Below, one piece after another: positions 1 through 13,015 of a stretch of DNA of 64,000 nt (its first letter is position 1; each line of letters opens with the position of its first letter). Under the pieces are notes generated by a model, which worked only from the letters and a program-made list of their open reading frames with translations, was not told where the DNA came from and ran no database searches. The stretch is from contig JAQGDQ010000174.1 in the NCBI GenBank assembly GCA_030141605.1, positions 248,001 through 312,000 on the forward strand, in the 5' to 3' direction. The position numbers and the translations under genes are program-made. The stretch comes from Tubiluchus corallicola (Eukaryota > Priapulida > Priapulimorpha > Priapulimorphida > Tubiluchidae).

Positions 1-1
1 C

Positions 2-154
2 ATTTTCGATAATGACCACATTGCTAATGAAATTCACTCAAATGAGTCAGCAAAGAAAGCAAATGAAATTCATGAAAAGTTGCATGCACTATATGTCCAA
101 GTACCAAGTAAATTTACAAGCTGCACTGCTATAAAATTTTCCACAAGTTCTTAA
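2..154 (+). other. possible coding tail, unidentified (partial)
   Basis: An open frame enters from the left edge and ends with TAA at 152-154. It is rich in Glu, Lys, His and Asn (contains NEIHSNESAKK and EIHEKLHALY), which looks helical and protein-like rather than random AT-rich translation. No start, acceptor or polyadenylation signal could be assigned, and it lies in the presumed first intron of the minus-strand gene starting at 517. It may be the end of a plus-strand gene, a transposon remnant or chance. I do not recognise it. Confidence 0.2.
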
Positions 155-405
155 ATTCTTGAAAAAATTTCTTGAAAAAAAGAATTTTGTTAAAGACACA
201 TGAAACTTTAAAAGGGGGAAGAATATTTTAACAAAATTTTACTGAATATTGCATAAACAAGCACATTACCTTTGCTACACAATTCTAATGTGTTTTCTTC
301 AGAGCAATGAATACAAATACTTGTACACTTTATAGCTACACTACATGCCCAAGACGCAATGAACCGACAAAGCGAAAAATATAAATGTTACCAATAAACA
401 CAAAC

Positions 406-517
406 CAGCATTAGCGATCTCATCCAACTTTAACTGTGCCTTTTTCTCGGTGCCATCACTAGAATGAGACTTTCTATTAAATAATGGTGATACAGCTTTA
501 CTGCGCCCACAGCCCAT
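406..517 (-). CDS. first coding exon of an MGCGRSK-type protein (partial)
   Basis: On the minus strand an ATG at 517-515 opens MGCGRSKAVSPLF and continues for 37 codons to a possible donor (G|GTTTGT) at 406. A second possible donor, GTAACA, lies a few codons further on. Gly2-Cys3 followed by Ser6 and Lys7 is the classical N-myristoylation plus palmitoylation signature, so the product is probably anchored to the inner face of a membrane. The middle is Ser/Lys-rich and the end (KKAQLKLDEIANA) is probably helical. An in-frame ATG nine codons upstream (544) is less likely because it would bury the lipidation signal. The rest of the gene lies beyond the left edge. I do not recognise the family. 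Confidence 0.45.
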
Positions 518-1454
518 TGTTGTATGTCTCGATTCATTATACATAAAGTGGGTTCTGACATAAAAACGTCATATTTGCTGTTAAAATATAGAAAAAGGCA
601 GTTTAAACAGAAATGTCATAATGATATGTTGTCAAATCGCTGCATAAAAATGATAAACATAAACATAATTTGTTTGCATCCTCTCAAAGCACATGTATAA
701 TGCATGAAATATCATTGACTAATGTGGGGAAAATGAGGGATACTATGGTCTATACATTTCATTTTGAACATATGCCTTGACACCCACTTGTGTCGGCGCC
801 ATGTTTGCAAACGTATAACTGTTTAAAAGTGTACAATGTTAATGCACTTACAGAAAGTTTCAAAGTAACGCGCGTTAATTTAAATACGTTTAATTGTATA
901 GAATATTAAAATAAACTGAAGGTTGTTTGCTCCTTGACTTTTTCTTCTATGCCAAATAAATAAATTCACTTGAAATTGAACTCAAAAATACTACCCTAAT
1001 CTACTACATTAATGACAAGAATATAAATATGAATTTCCAAGTTTTGTGCTGAATTTCTATGAAAAATAATCCTAAAAATCTCTAACCTGCCAACAAGGCA
1101 GCCATGTCACATTCACTGCTGCTCATTTGCTATGTCGCCGAATTATAAACAAGAGAAATCATGCATTGACTACGACGCCCACGTCCTTGCGAGATTATAA
1201 GTGATGGTATAAAAAGATTATTGCAATTATTAAAACTACAAAATGCTAAAAATTAATATCAAAAGTTGTCTTAGTTTTTGAAATGGGGTTTTTACCAACG
1301 AATAAAATTCATTACTCGCTCCAACTGATCCTTTACTTTTTTCCTCAGAAAATGTGTGAACTAAAATTTTCCAATGGATTCAGTTTATTAGTTTATTTTA
1401 TTTCCAAAATGCCTAAAAGTACAACATTGTTATATTTTTACGAAGAGGCTGTTA

Positions 1455-1800
1455 CTACAACAAATAGACAAAATTTACCATAAATTGCTAACGGCTCAGG
1501 CGAAGAAGACAGACTTGTACAGGACTGAACAGAAAGGAAAGTGGAAAGAGAAAATGTAAAAGGCCCAGGATAAAGAGCAAAAAATGAAATACAAGGGTGA
1601 TAGTAAGGGTAAGGAAATGACAATGAAGAGTGAAAAAGATGATGATGAAAATGAAGACTAGATTCGCATGAGAATGTAAACAGAAACAAATCAGTCAGCA
1701 GAGTCACTGCAAAAGTAGTAGGAGTCATGTCATGGACAATAACCTTGGTACTTTTTCTATACTTCTTAGTTATTCTTCGTCTCCTTCTTCATTCTTGTAC
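1455..1800. repeat. dispersed repeat family C, copy 1
   Basis: This stretch resembles 52495-52815 in the same orientation. Both hold a purine-rich part with 'aagggtgatagtaagg'-like sequence, 'gatgatgaaaatgaagact', 'gagtcactgcaaaa' and a closing 'cttcttcattcttgta'. It is probably a copy of a non-autonomous mobile element. It has no coding potential, and the minus-strand open frame across it is low complexity. Confidence 0.5.
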
Positions 1801-3357
1801 GGCATTATGACAAATAACGATTCAAAATTGTAATACAACTAAAATCGTTTAATTCGGAATTTTGGATTAGACTATTTCATATTTTCTAAAGATTTTTATA
1901 TTGTACTACATTTGAATTCTCTTTGGACTCATAACTTATCTCACATTCCGAAAGCCTATTGTTATTAAGCGTGTTATGAAGTTATAGGTATAAAAATATA
2001 TTCATGCTAATCTTAAATTCCGTTGACTCATTTTTTAGTCACCAAAGTTAGAATGAAGAAGAGCTTATTAACAAAAGAAAAAACTCACAGAAAAAGAAAG
2101 AGAGAAGAAAGAGAATAAGTACAGAAGCAAAAGTAATCTGCATTGAATTTACCTAAAATCCGACTAAACATAATTCACAAATAACTAAATTAGTGACACT
2201 CGCTCTGTACCACTTATTTGCTATACGTTGAATAAAAAGCCCTTAATAATTAAAAAACAAAGGAAAAAAGAAATGACGTCATTCTTTTTCCTTGTTTTTT
2301 ATGAGGTGTTTTTTAATTGTAACTATTTTTCTCATTAAAAATTAACGCATGTTAGTTGTTTAGACTTAGCTATTAATATTTTAATTTTTAGAAAAAACAT
2401 TCACCATTAATTTTAGCTAAACTTAACTAAGTTTTTTCAAATATACAATATGCATTTCAACATGGTCATTACATTGCAGCTTCCTGTTACTTGCAGTTAC
2501 GAACAATTCAAAACAGCTGGGTCAATACTGGGCAACTTGTGATTCTATAGCGCCAAGCCATCCAATTTTTTTCAAAATGTAGTTTATATTTTAATGTTGT
2601 GTATGTCTAAAACCAAATGCGTGCACCATTAAAATTCACTTATGTGGCTGTTATATTTACGCTGTAGCATGCATTACTGCAACACGTTTTTCACATTCAC
2701 ACCAATGTAATGAATTTTATACATCTTATCAGAAATAATTATTTATTTGAGCTTTAAGAAAAAAGACAAACCAGATAATTTGCTTTAGTCACTTATTATT
2801 ATTATTGTCAACATTTATTTTGATATTATGCCACTTAGGGTGGTATACCTATAAGTCGCTATAGTACTGAAAATTAGAAAAAAGCATCCATAAACATGCA
2901 CAGATACAGAAAAAACAGATAACTACTGCAAATGCAAACACATAATCATAAACCTTTATGTGACTAGATACAATGTTTATATCAACTTAAAGACAAAAAT
3001 TGAGTTCTGAATGAGTCTGGCACTTAAACAACTGATTGTAAAATGATAAGCACTATTTTACTTAAAAGCAAAACTTTGTACATTTAACAGACATAACTAT
3101 CTTTATCAGTAACATCCACTTCACATTCAGTAAAAATACCGCATCATGTTTAGCATAAAAAACAATCACGCTGCATTTTCATATGTCAATAAGAACAGCT
3201 CTTAAAACACATTGTAATACTTTATACATATAATAAACACATAATAATTAAAACCATTATGTAATTTAACAAATTATAAATTTCACAGAGTACCACGGTA
3301 AGGTATATATTACAAATAAATCTATCAACGTAACCTATAGTCAATGTGACAACCATT
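1801..3357. other. 3' flank of the WW-domain gene, no gene seen
   Basis: AT-rich sequence with no convincing exon on either strand. It probably holds the 3' untranslated region of the minus-strand WW-domain gene that ends at 3358. Several AATAAA-like sites exist on the minus strand (for example near 2814), but none can be singled out. Confidence 0.3.
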
Positions 3358-6300
3358 CTAGCAAACACAACTTCCAATTACACATCCTTTAACTGCGACT
3401 TGAGGTCCTTTACAATTGCCAGGATCGGGACCATGTACATTAGACAGATTTGGACCAGCTCTATTCCTAATGTCTGGGCCATGCACTGGCAGGTAATCTT
3501 GCCTATAAAAAAGAAATGAAAATCTATATAAAAAAGACATGAATGTTTCTGCTACACAATTATAGATAATGAAAACATATAAGCATTGAATGTACTAGTT
3601 TTTAATGCAAAAATTCTATACTATATTAACATAACTATAGCTAGACAGACAGAAGCTAGAAGATAGATAATAAAATACTGCAATTTTTAGAAAGTAAAAA
3701 GTTAATGGAATCTATGCTAATCAACATTAGTGCTATATGCAATAGATTATTATTACACAATAACGTATCAATGAAAAAAACAAAAATTTATTCATCTTTA
3801 CAAGGTTCACCTTAAACAAAGCACTAGCCCACTTGTGATAAAGAGATTGAGAAGTAAGTAAGAATGCCGTTTCTCTCAAAAATGTATATTAAGATGGAGA
3901 AGCTGGGCAAATATATTTATTGATATTGTTTTAAAACACCCAACAGCGGATAATCATAATTCTACATAAAAGCAGCTCTGGGAAACACTACAAGAATCAG
4001 AACTATGTCTTATACTAGGATACGTAAATTTCTCTATTGACATCACTTCCAAAACAGGATTTAAATGAAGCTGAAGCAGGCTGGCTTTAGATGCAATTAA
4101 AATACAAGCCCAGATTTTTTGTGAGTCTTAATTTTTTTCATAGTTAGTCTAAGATGAGATAATTAACTGGCTGTGATTTATTTCAAATGAACATTTCAAT
4201 TTCATTAGGTTGGTTCAGGTTATGGCTTATACATTAACTTTCTCTTTTGATATCATACTGCTGCACTAACCCAGAAACTATAGGTACGATTAAACAAGTT
4301 TCTTAAACATAGATAATACTTACAACAGTAAACTAGGATCATGCTCCTTTCTCAACTGTGGATTTGGTCCTTTTGGCTTTACACGTAAAGGAGACATATA
4401 TTCTTCTTTCTTTTTTGCACTGAAAATGGAAATGGTCACAAGGTTAAAAGAATCAAATTGCACCTCGTTTGATAACTTTAAATTTAAACATCACTTCACA
4501 CTGCCACAGTGGCCAAATTTAGTTTTTTTAAAATTTTAACTTGGGCATCAAATAGAAAACTGAAGAAAGATAAACAGGATATTATAATTTATTATCAAAA
4601 ACATATGATAGCACATCACCTCATAATTAATATCACGAATGGATTACTGTGAAACCAAACAGTGATTAAATTCCTTGCCGGCTTACTTTAATATCATAGT
4701 TTCAAATCGCTATCTTACACCAGTTGTTGCAAAAAATTTAGACAATTTCTTAATAACCCAGGCTCACTTTTATCAAAGATTAATTTTGTCAGTTAAATTT
4801 GACACCAACATAAATTGACACTCTTATTAACGGTTGAATTTTACATCAACACATACACACTAGTGTAAGATCTTAATTCAAGAAACATTATCGAAGATTA
4901 GTGTTATTAGTTAATCGAAGATGTATATGCTAATTTACATTGTGACAGTTGTGGAACTGAGATTGCAGAATGCTGAAATTATAAAGAAAAGAAACACTTT
5001 TAGAGTTAAAAACAATCACAGTCAAGAGAAAATGTAACATGAATAAAACACAGCTGTGAGAGATTTGCACATACGTTTGACGATCGGTCTGTTTTTTCGA
5101 TGATGCTGAAGCCTGGTAGCGGGTTCGTGGCTTTGCTTCGGTCCTAATAAAATATTCAATCATTCTACCAGAAAGTTTTTCTAAACCAAAATAAACTTCC
5201 ATCAGAGAAATAATATCCATTTAGAAAAAAGAATAAAACAGTATCCTAATAAAATACTGTCACTGCACTAAAGGAAGCACTAGGAATGCTATCAACTTTT
5301 CTGTAAACAAACCAATGCCCTTGAACGATCTTTATCTTCAGGCACAATCATAACAGTTGCCAGTGTTACATTGTTAAAATATTTTTTCATTTTCTATTTT
5401 TAGCAAACACTTTCTCTGCATGCTCACAGTCTTGCTGTTGAAAAAGAATAATGTATTGTTCTTCCACCCATGTACGATATTTCAGACCTGCCATTGTAAA
5501 TTCATTGCCAACAAGCAAATTTTAATTCAGCGCAGTTATAGTAACTGCTAGTGATATGAACTGGAAGGCACTGTGACAAGGAGACACGGTTTTGAAAAAA
5601 CTGGAATGTTCAATGTACGGATGGATACTCCTAAAACAAAAATGGATCAGGAGTATCCCAGGACACTCAGCAGAGTCTATTTATAGTGAACCTTGGTCTG
5701 CTACAACTTAGTCTAACGCCTGTGATACCCCAAAGCATCCAGCATCTAGCTGATACCTTCCAGCAACCAAAAAGTCTGACGCAGATAACTATGTAATTTA
5801 AAGGTTTGGGAATAAAACAAAGTCATTATACCAGAAATTTCAATTAAGATTAGAATTTTTCTAGAAGACGAAATATACAAGCTGGTCTTTAAGTCTTGCT
5901 AAGTTGCTAGTGATTATGATTATGAGCTATGTTGTCACAGGCCCAGTCATCACTGGCTGGTCGAGGAACAGATGCCAAACACTGAATGCCAGACATGCAA
6001 AAAATAACAACAGTTTCTATTATTCAGCAAATGGCTTCTAGCGTCCGCTGCTGAAATCTTTGGTATATTGTAAGTTTAACTCTAAGCACATGTATTCAGC
6101 CAGCAGTGTCAATAATCAATAATCAAGACATTTTTTCTTTATTGTGGGATTTTTTGAATTAAAATTTCAAATTGTTCTTATCAATTTGAAGCAAAACTAA
6201 GGCAAAGACAAATAAAGGTAACAAAGCTAAAACAGGCAGAAAACAACATCTTACTTCTTGGCGGTGGGTTTCTGAGTTTTTCCACTCTTGGGTTGTTCAA

Positions 6301-9300
6301 CTGAAGGTGCTTGTTTAAGATTGGAGTGCACTGCGGCGGGACTGGCAGAACGACGTGGGCTCCGAGCGCTAGAAGAGGAAGCAGTCAACGAGGCAGAAAC
6401 TCCTACAGTCTCAGAGGATGCTACTGTGATTGAAGCCTCGGCAGGACGACTTTCTGACGTGTCTGTAAAAATGATATGTCAAAATAAAGAGCAAATTGCT
6501 ACACTAAAGCTCTGTATAACCATTATGACCTTTGGCAGTACACTTAAAACCCATTACACAACAGTCAATACCTCAACTTGTTACAATTAGTTATAATAAA
6601 AGTCAGCAAGTTAGATTGTAGATAAAGCAACCCAAAAGCCAAAAATTTAACACGTTATTTCGCGACGACATGGTTGTTACTTCTAAAAATCATTATCAAT
6701 TTTGCAGCATAGCTTATTCTATGATCTACAGCTGTTTTCACCATGTATTCACTGGTGGGGTCTAGTTTTGTGACTCGACATCCAAAAATGGAAACATTAC
6801 TTCAAAAGTACCTAAATACCTTTGATATCACTTAAGAGCTTTCACAAATAGCGAGACTGAGTCAAGTTTTGTGGATGGAAAAAAGTGCAAATACTGTTTA
6901 AAAGAATGTAAAGTAACATGTAGTGACAGTGTACTGTTACCAGGCTACAACTAGTACCAGTAACAGGTTACTTCAAAAAAGCAATGAACCTAACACTAAT
7001 GGTAATATAGTTGTTACCAGTCCTTCCAAAGACCTATGGCAGAATCTTTATAAGGCCTAAAATTCTGGTCTGAATTTTGACCAAAAAATGTTTTGTAATA
7101 CGTTACAGACGTTGTCTGTGCTTCTGCATTTGTAGCCATGATTGTATCACAGCAATATTTAGCTAAACAGAGACCCTTACTTCTGTAGGCATTTCTGAAA
7201 TATCCACAATTTATTTCCATCTGATCCAGATTAAAATTGAGAATTTGCGACTTTTGACAATGTCAATAAATTAACTAGTTTTACTTCTACTCATTTAACC
7301 AATTTTTGTGTCGAATGCATTCTCCAGCTAACCATCTACAAGTTTTTGTACTTGGTGAGCTTTTAGTTCTGTCACTTCCATGACAGTCAATCTTTCGCTC
7401 ATCTGCAAAACTGTGGTAAACATGACACACAAGTATGCTTGATGAGCAACATTATACTTGCTATACTACATAAAACTATTACATGCCAATGTTTAATATT
7501 AAAATGTAACACGAAGCCCACCAGTTGAAAGTGATGAAGTGGTAGTTCGTGTAGGCCAGGGATCTCTGCTAGTTCTTGAGGAGTGGGTTGCAACACTGGA
7601 AGCCGTTGAACTGGTGGTGGTGGTTCTGCCTGCCCTTTTTGGTGTTCTTTAAATAAAAAATAAGGAAAACATTATTTAAACAAACCCTGTCTTCTAAAAT
7701 GTACGAACTAACATCAATTTTTATTCATGAGTTAAATAATGCAAAATTTTTAGTTAACCGAACGCAACCTTTATAACTTAGCAGATTATATATAGACATG
7801 TGAAAGATACTGTTTATTTAAGCAATATTAAACTATACATACATCACCATGGTTTCATGTATGTGCATGCAAGGCACTGGCATTCATAAAAGTACTGCAA
7901 TTACTATTCGAAAAAACTAGGTATAGCATATATAAGCTAATTCAATATACATACATAACTACAAGAACATATTGAAGCAATTTACACAGACAGAATAATC
8001 AATACATTATATCAATAACAACAATAGGAATGTAGCTATGAAGCAAAGGGGTAGGTAGTGTTAGGTTAGTAAAAAGTGAACAAACTACTTTTTAGGTAAA
8101 GGAAATGTATACACAATTTAATGAATTGAATGAGTTTACAATCCCATCACAATTTAAATAATAATCCTAGCCTAATCCCAACTCTAACCCTAACCCTACT
8201 CCTAATCCTAATCACGAACTAATTTCTTGTTTGGGGAATTGTAAATTTAAGCCATTTTTGACAAGTAAGCCAAACTTTGTAGTGATCAAGGTTATTACAC
8301 CGTTCTAGTGACCAAGACTGTGATTAATTGATAGATGACCAGTGTTACTACTGACATATCACAAATCAGAGAAATCACTGTACCATGTATTGTTTCATGA
8401 TGTGCTTTGCTTCATTTTACATGCCACACTAAAGAAATTTAATATGTCTTTGTTAAAAGTTTGTCACACCTCTATAATTTATATATCCATGAAACATTTG
8501 CAAAATGCTAACTTATGTGAGGACTATAAGGAAAATCTTAAATGAATGTATCTGTTTGTAAGTCATGTTTAATCTTAAACACAAACTATTGTATGACAAA
8601 TGTAAGGTCGACCAAAAATTGTGATAAAAACAAAGCATGACTTACATTACCATGGAAATATTTCTAAACATTTCAAAAGCATATCTGACATAATAAATGC
8701 TGACATTTTTGGTGAATAATGGTTGAAATCTCACCTTGGAACAGTCATGTTGCACCAAAAGCTTGCAGTCGTGATATCATTTTTCCTATATATTGCATGT
8801 ATCAAACACTAAATTTACATAGCAGATGTTTTTGGCATGCACGTGAAAAGCGCAGTCTAGACAAAATCACTAACACGATAAGTAATCACGTATATGTTTG
8901 TCACTATTTTTAGCCAAATTCAAGAAAGCTCTGGATAAAACAGAAATGCAGGAGGGACAAAGCTTTTCACTATTGCCTTTGGATCAGGCCATCCTGCTAG
9001 TTTGGCAAATTCCTCTAAAAGCATAACATGCAGTTATGTCGTAGTAAACAATGGGACAGCTCTTACCATATGCAAAAGACATTTTGTTGGAACAAAATTA
9101 TTGTAAGACAAAGCAAAGTATTAATGTAAAGCAGTAAAATGAAGCATTACGTTTCATTCATTGACAGTAACAATATCCGAGCCTTCTCCTCATCAAAGTC
9201 GCAACTTTCTGCTGCCATAGAGATTATGGCTTTTGTAGTGGTACTACCAAACTGTTGCTCTAACTTGACCTTCACTGCAATGCAAAAACAACAATATAAC

Positions 9301-11934
9301 AAAACTGGCAATACAAAACGGAAGAAAAAAGGCCATCTTTAAGTTCATGTTTTTACATTACGTTAATACACAGCAACTTTTGCAACATCTATCTTTAGTT
9401 TTGTTTATTTTCTGCAATGTCTATGTTTATCTATTTTAGTTTTGCAACAACTGCTTCAACCTACTAGTAAGAAATCTAACGCATGCCAACGTGATATCAC
9501 TGCAACAAAAGTTATCACGTGATTACAGTGATAATAGTCACATCGTCAGCTATTCTGCTAAGTAGCTACGACCGATTCTAAATTACTGTTCACTGAATGC
9601 AAAAGCACTTTTGCGGAACAGTTTAGAGTGACTCTAGAAAAGCATTGTGAATAAGATTAAAATTACTCCAGCCAATTCGGGTGGCCTCAGTCACAGTCAA
9701 TGCAAAACTCTCCAACATCATGGATATAAAAATCTTCTGTAATTCAAATCTACTTCACTTTTTCTTCAATATTCTCACCTCTTTCTTTTTCAGCATCTGA
9801 CATTTTTTTCACTTCAGGCATCACAACAGGATGACTCTGGGACATGGCTTCACTCGGTCTACCGACAGACTGTGTAGGCTGTGCCTGCCTGAGTGCTGAT
9901 TGTGGATATCCCCCATGACTTGACCTTTGTTCTAAATGTCTTACTGCACCACTTGGCACCTCATCTGAAAAGCTGATGGTACGATGGCGTTCATATCCCA
10001 TTGCTGACAACTTGGCTTGTACCTTTGCTTCCAAGTTGCTACTTCTGCACAAAAAATAAACAAGTCAACAATACAAGCAAAACTAGCTAACTAGAATATG
10101 TAATCAAGTTACAAAACTACAAAATAAGAAAGGCAATACAGTAACGTAACACTTTAAACAAAGCAATATTCAACTACCTGTAAAACCCCATTTTAACACA
10201 ATAATGACAAGCTACTCTGCGGTAAACTCTGTTTAAAATCAACGGTAACGTTAAAATCAACAGTAAAGTTCATACTCACGTAAACAAAATATTCTGCATA
10301 ACTTCAGGATCTACATTTGGATATTCCTTCTGAAGCTTCTTATAAAGTGCTTTGTTCACACCTATAAAATTCCTTGTTGTTTCAAATGTGCATACTTTGC
10401 AAAAAAATAAATTAACTAAGATTTACTAATTAAAACAAACTTACAAATTTTGTTAAACTTGATCTTTAAATGCTTCTATCTAGGCGAATGCTTCTTGGTT
10501 GAAACATTTGAATTCTTCATCAAAAAAAGATCATCAAAAAGAGAACTCAGCATACCTGGTCTTACAGAAGGTTCTGATTGGTCCACAGTAGTAGGACTAA
10601 AAACGGCTGGTTCGTCATCTTCTTCATCTGCCTAAAATGCAAAAAATATTCCATTTGCGATAAATAAACTTGAATACATTGACAATTTCAAAATGTTGGA
10701 TTTTCCTGAATCAGTAAGCAGTAATCACCATACCTGGCTTCCGATCAAGTCCCTAGCATGGCATTTCCAGCACTGGTCTCCAGGTTTTGGTACCTCTTTT
10801 TCGTGGCAAGTTCCACACATGGGCTTGCTTGGAACAGCTGCTGCAGCCTGAGCCATTTGATTATGTGGTGTCTAATAAAAGTAGTGTTTTCTTAAACATC
10901 AATATAATACAGTTGTGCTATTATACCTAAAACATACCTATTATACGAAAAACAATATAGTTGTTTTCTGTCTTGTAGACTTAATCTGATCTTCTATACA
11001 TCTACTACAATAAACCCATTCCACAGATTCTTACTTAATATTAGGTTTCAACTTGGACTTGTTCTGCATAATAACAGTGCATTACATAGTCTTATGCATG
11101 AGCAATTTAAAAACAAGATGGTAAATGCAATCTAAATCATATGAAATTTTGTGACTTACTGCTGTCATATGCACATATCACAGTACGATCACAATTATTT
11201 TTTCATTTCAGTATAATTGCTACCATAACTTAAATTAATGATGCTTAGATAAATTCAGAATCAATCAAACCAGCAATCAAACTATGCATATGAGGCAAAT
11301 ATACACCATGCATAATTATGTAGTACAAAAACATTTTATGACATTTAAACCTGTTGCATAGGCATCGGCTGAGTTCGTGCGGGTGACGGTTGGTAAGGAG
11401 CTGTCCAAGACTGCGGCTGAGCAGGTGCATATGGGTGTTGATGAACAAACTGTTGAACATATTGCTGTTGATATGCTGGATCAAGTCGTGGATCTTGCCA
11501 AGTAGTTTTCTTTTCTACATGATTGATAAAAAAGCTGTAAAGAAAAATTCAAATGCTTTAAAGATCCTGGTAGATAAACGGGCAGTTTTTGAAATTACAA
11601 AAGCACTTAGTTGGATTTATCCTACCATCTACCCATCTATTCATGTCGTACAGATGTTGTTTTATGTGAAATTTTATTTGAAGGTTGTTTTCTTTCGTTG
11701 GTGTTTAAGCATGTTTTCTTTCGTTGGTGTTTTAAGAATGTGAAAGAGTAAGAGTCTAACAATTGCATACATTTCGAAAAAAATATTTTGATTTTTGAAT
11801 AATGTAGCCTCCACTGCAGGCCAGTATTTACGTTCATAATTTATTTTCACTCACTATCGATTAGTATTTGGATCAAGTTTTGCTTCCCATCCTTGAGGAA
11901 GCGGTATATTAGGGTTTACACGCTGCTGATTCAT
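3358..11934 (-). CDS. WW-domain protein with CxxC zinc motif and CUE-like region
   Basis: Eleven phase-consistent minus-strand exons: 11934-11855, 11534-11351, 10871-10734, 10631-10556, 10361-10280, 10044-9779, 7629-7522, 6462-6255, 5143-5075, 4419-4324, 3502-3358 (1452 nt, about 483 aa). A WW domain occupies roughly residues 12-45 (LPQGWEAKLDP, YFFINH, TTWQDPRL), split by intron 1, and should bind proline-rich ligands. A Gln/Pro-rich linker follows, then a CX2CX11CX2C zinc motif (Cys107, 110, 122, 125), an acidic segment and a CUE-like helix region (LQKEYPNVDPEVMQNIL) suggesting ubiquitin binding. After that comes a Ser/Thr-rich stretch, and then a tail with repeated GPN/GPD units ending GSCVC. 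The start is the first ATG of the exon that opens the WW domain. Exon 7 is uncertain: the better acceptor (7646) gives EHQKGQAEPPPP but breaks phase with exon 8, whereas the acceptor at 7629 keeps one frame. I do not recognise an orthologue; an adaptor role is inference. Confidence 0.75.
8164..8213. repeat. degenerate telomere-like repeat
   Basis: Short run of CTAACCCTAACCC-like hexamers with variants (cctaatcc, ctaaccc, cctactcc) inside an intron of the WW-domain gene. It resembles a small interstitial telomeric or satellite relic. It is too short and degenerate to be functional. Confidence 0.5.
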
Positions 11935-12084
11935 TATCGAAAAATAAACAACAGACACAGAGAGAGTTAAAATATAAAAAGTGAAAAATAAACACAGTTA
12001 GTTTTCGTAAATCAAAAAGCCAAAATGCCAATTATGGATCGTAGCGCCACCTAACGAGAGCACTGGATAATAATTTGACGCTTC

Positions 12085-13015
12085 TGTTGGGAGTGGAGTA
12101 GGACACTAGCCGAAGTAGGATAATAGGCGTACATGGGCTAGACAAAGTAGGTCACAAATTGAGTCCTTAACCGTACTGGCAGCCGGCCAGCGGCTGATGT
12201 CTTTGTTTACTTAATAATAATTGAAAACGTCAGTACATGTTGAATAAATTATTGTACATCTGATAAAATAAAACAATGTTATTCTGACCTAGTAGAATGC
12301 CAGTATTAAATTTGGCTTTGATATTAATGTAACGGCACTAGCCATTCATTCGGATTGAGGTGGGTTGTTACGCCTTCAACGCGTGAAGATAATTTAACGT
12401 ATTATTATCATAAAATTTCAATGTAAAGGCAGGTGACTTGACCCACCTCTGACCATCTGCTCTTAACAACGCAAACCGAGAACAAGGCCTAGGCAACTAC
12501 GCAGCCTGCTGCCCATGCACGAAAATGAAGGTGGCAGCACCTTCCAATGAAGTGAAACAAGCCCGCCTTTTAGGCGGTTCCAACATTTGCTTAAGGTATG
12601 TCATTTTTTATTTTGTTTCGCTTCACAGACAGGTGATCAGTTTCACTACCTTTTGGACAAATAATTGTTTTTTACCAAGTAAACAGCCTAGCGAGCTACC
12701 TGTCCTACATAATTTCTCTCATTAAAGCTTTAGATATTTAGTTTAATGTTATGATGATATTAATGGAGCTAGTAATAATGATGATAATTATTGTAAAAAA
12801 TACATTAACTTGTCAAGGATTATCCATCATTATTACAAAGTTACTTTTTTTCAAAAGCAAATTTAGTTTTATGTTTTATTATGTCGTAATTCTTGATTCT
12901 CGACAGAAATCGCCAGTGCCCTACTTGGGCTGCCCATGTACGATACTGCTTTTCGGCAAATTTAGCACATGCGCTTTAGCGGAAGTGTCCTACTTCGGCT
13001 AATGGAGTACTCTGC
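12085..13015. mobile_element. possible inverted-repeat element
   Basis: Sequence at about 12085-12160 (gtaggacactagccgaagta, then gtacatgggc and aagtagg) recurs inverted and diverged at about 12905-13015, where the reverse strand reads tagccgaagtaggacac, gtacatgggc, aagtaggg. This gives a terminal inverted repeat pair about 0.9 kb apart. I saw no transposase frame and no clear target duplication. It may be a foldback or MITE-like element. Confidence 0.35.
12525..12598 (+). other. possible first coding exon (unconfirmed)
   Basis: An ATG followed by MKVAAPSNEVKQARLLGG and a donor AG|GTATGT within 25 codons. The composition is protein-like and the donor is good. It sits about 0.6 kb upstream of the WW-domain gene in divergent orientation. 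No firm downstream exon was found: the nearest phase-compatible acceptor is near 15650 (tttgcag before SLNDVRFLDI). The segment lies inside the possible inverted-repeat element, so chance is a real alternative. Confidence 0.2.
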
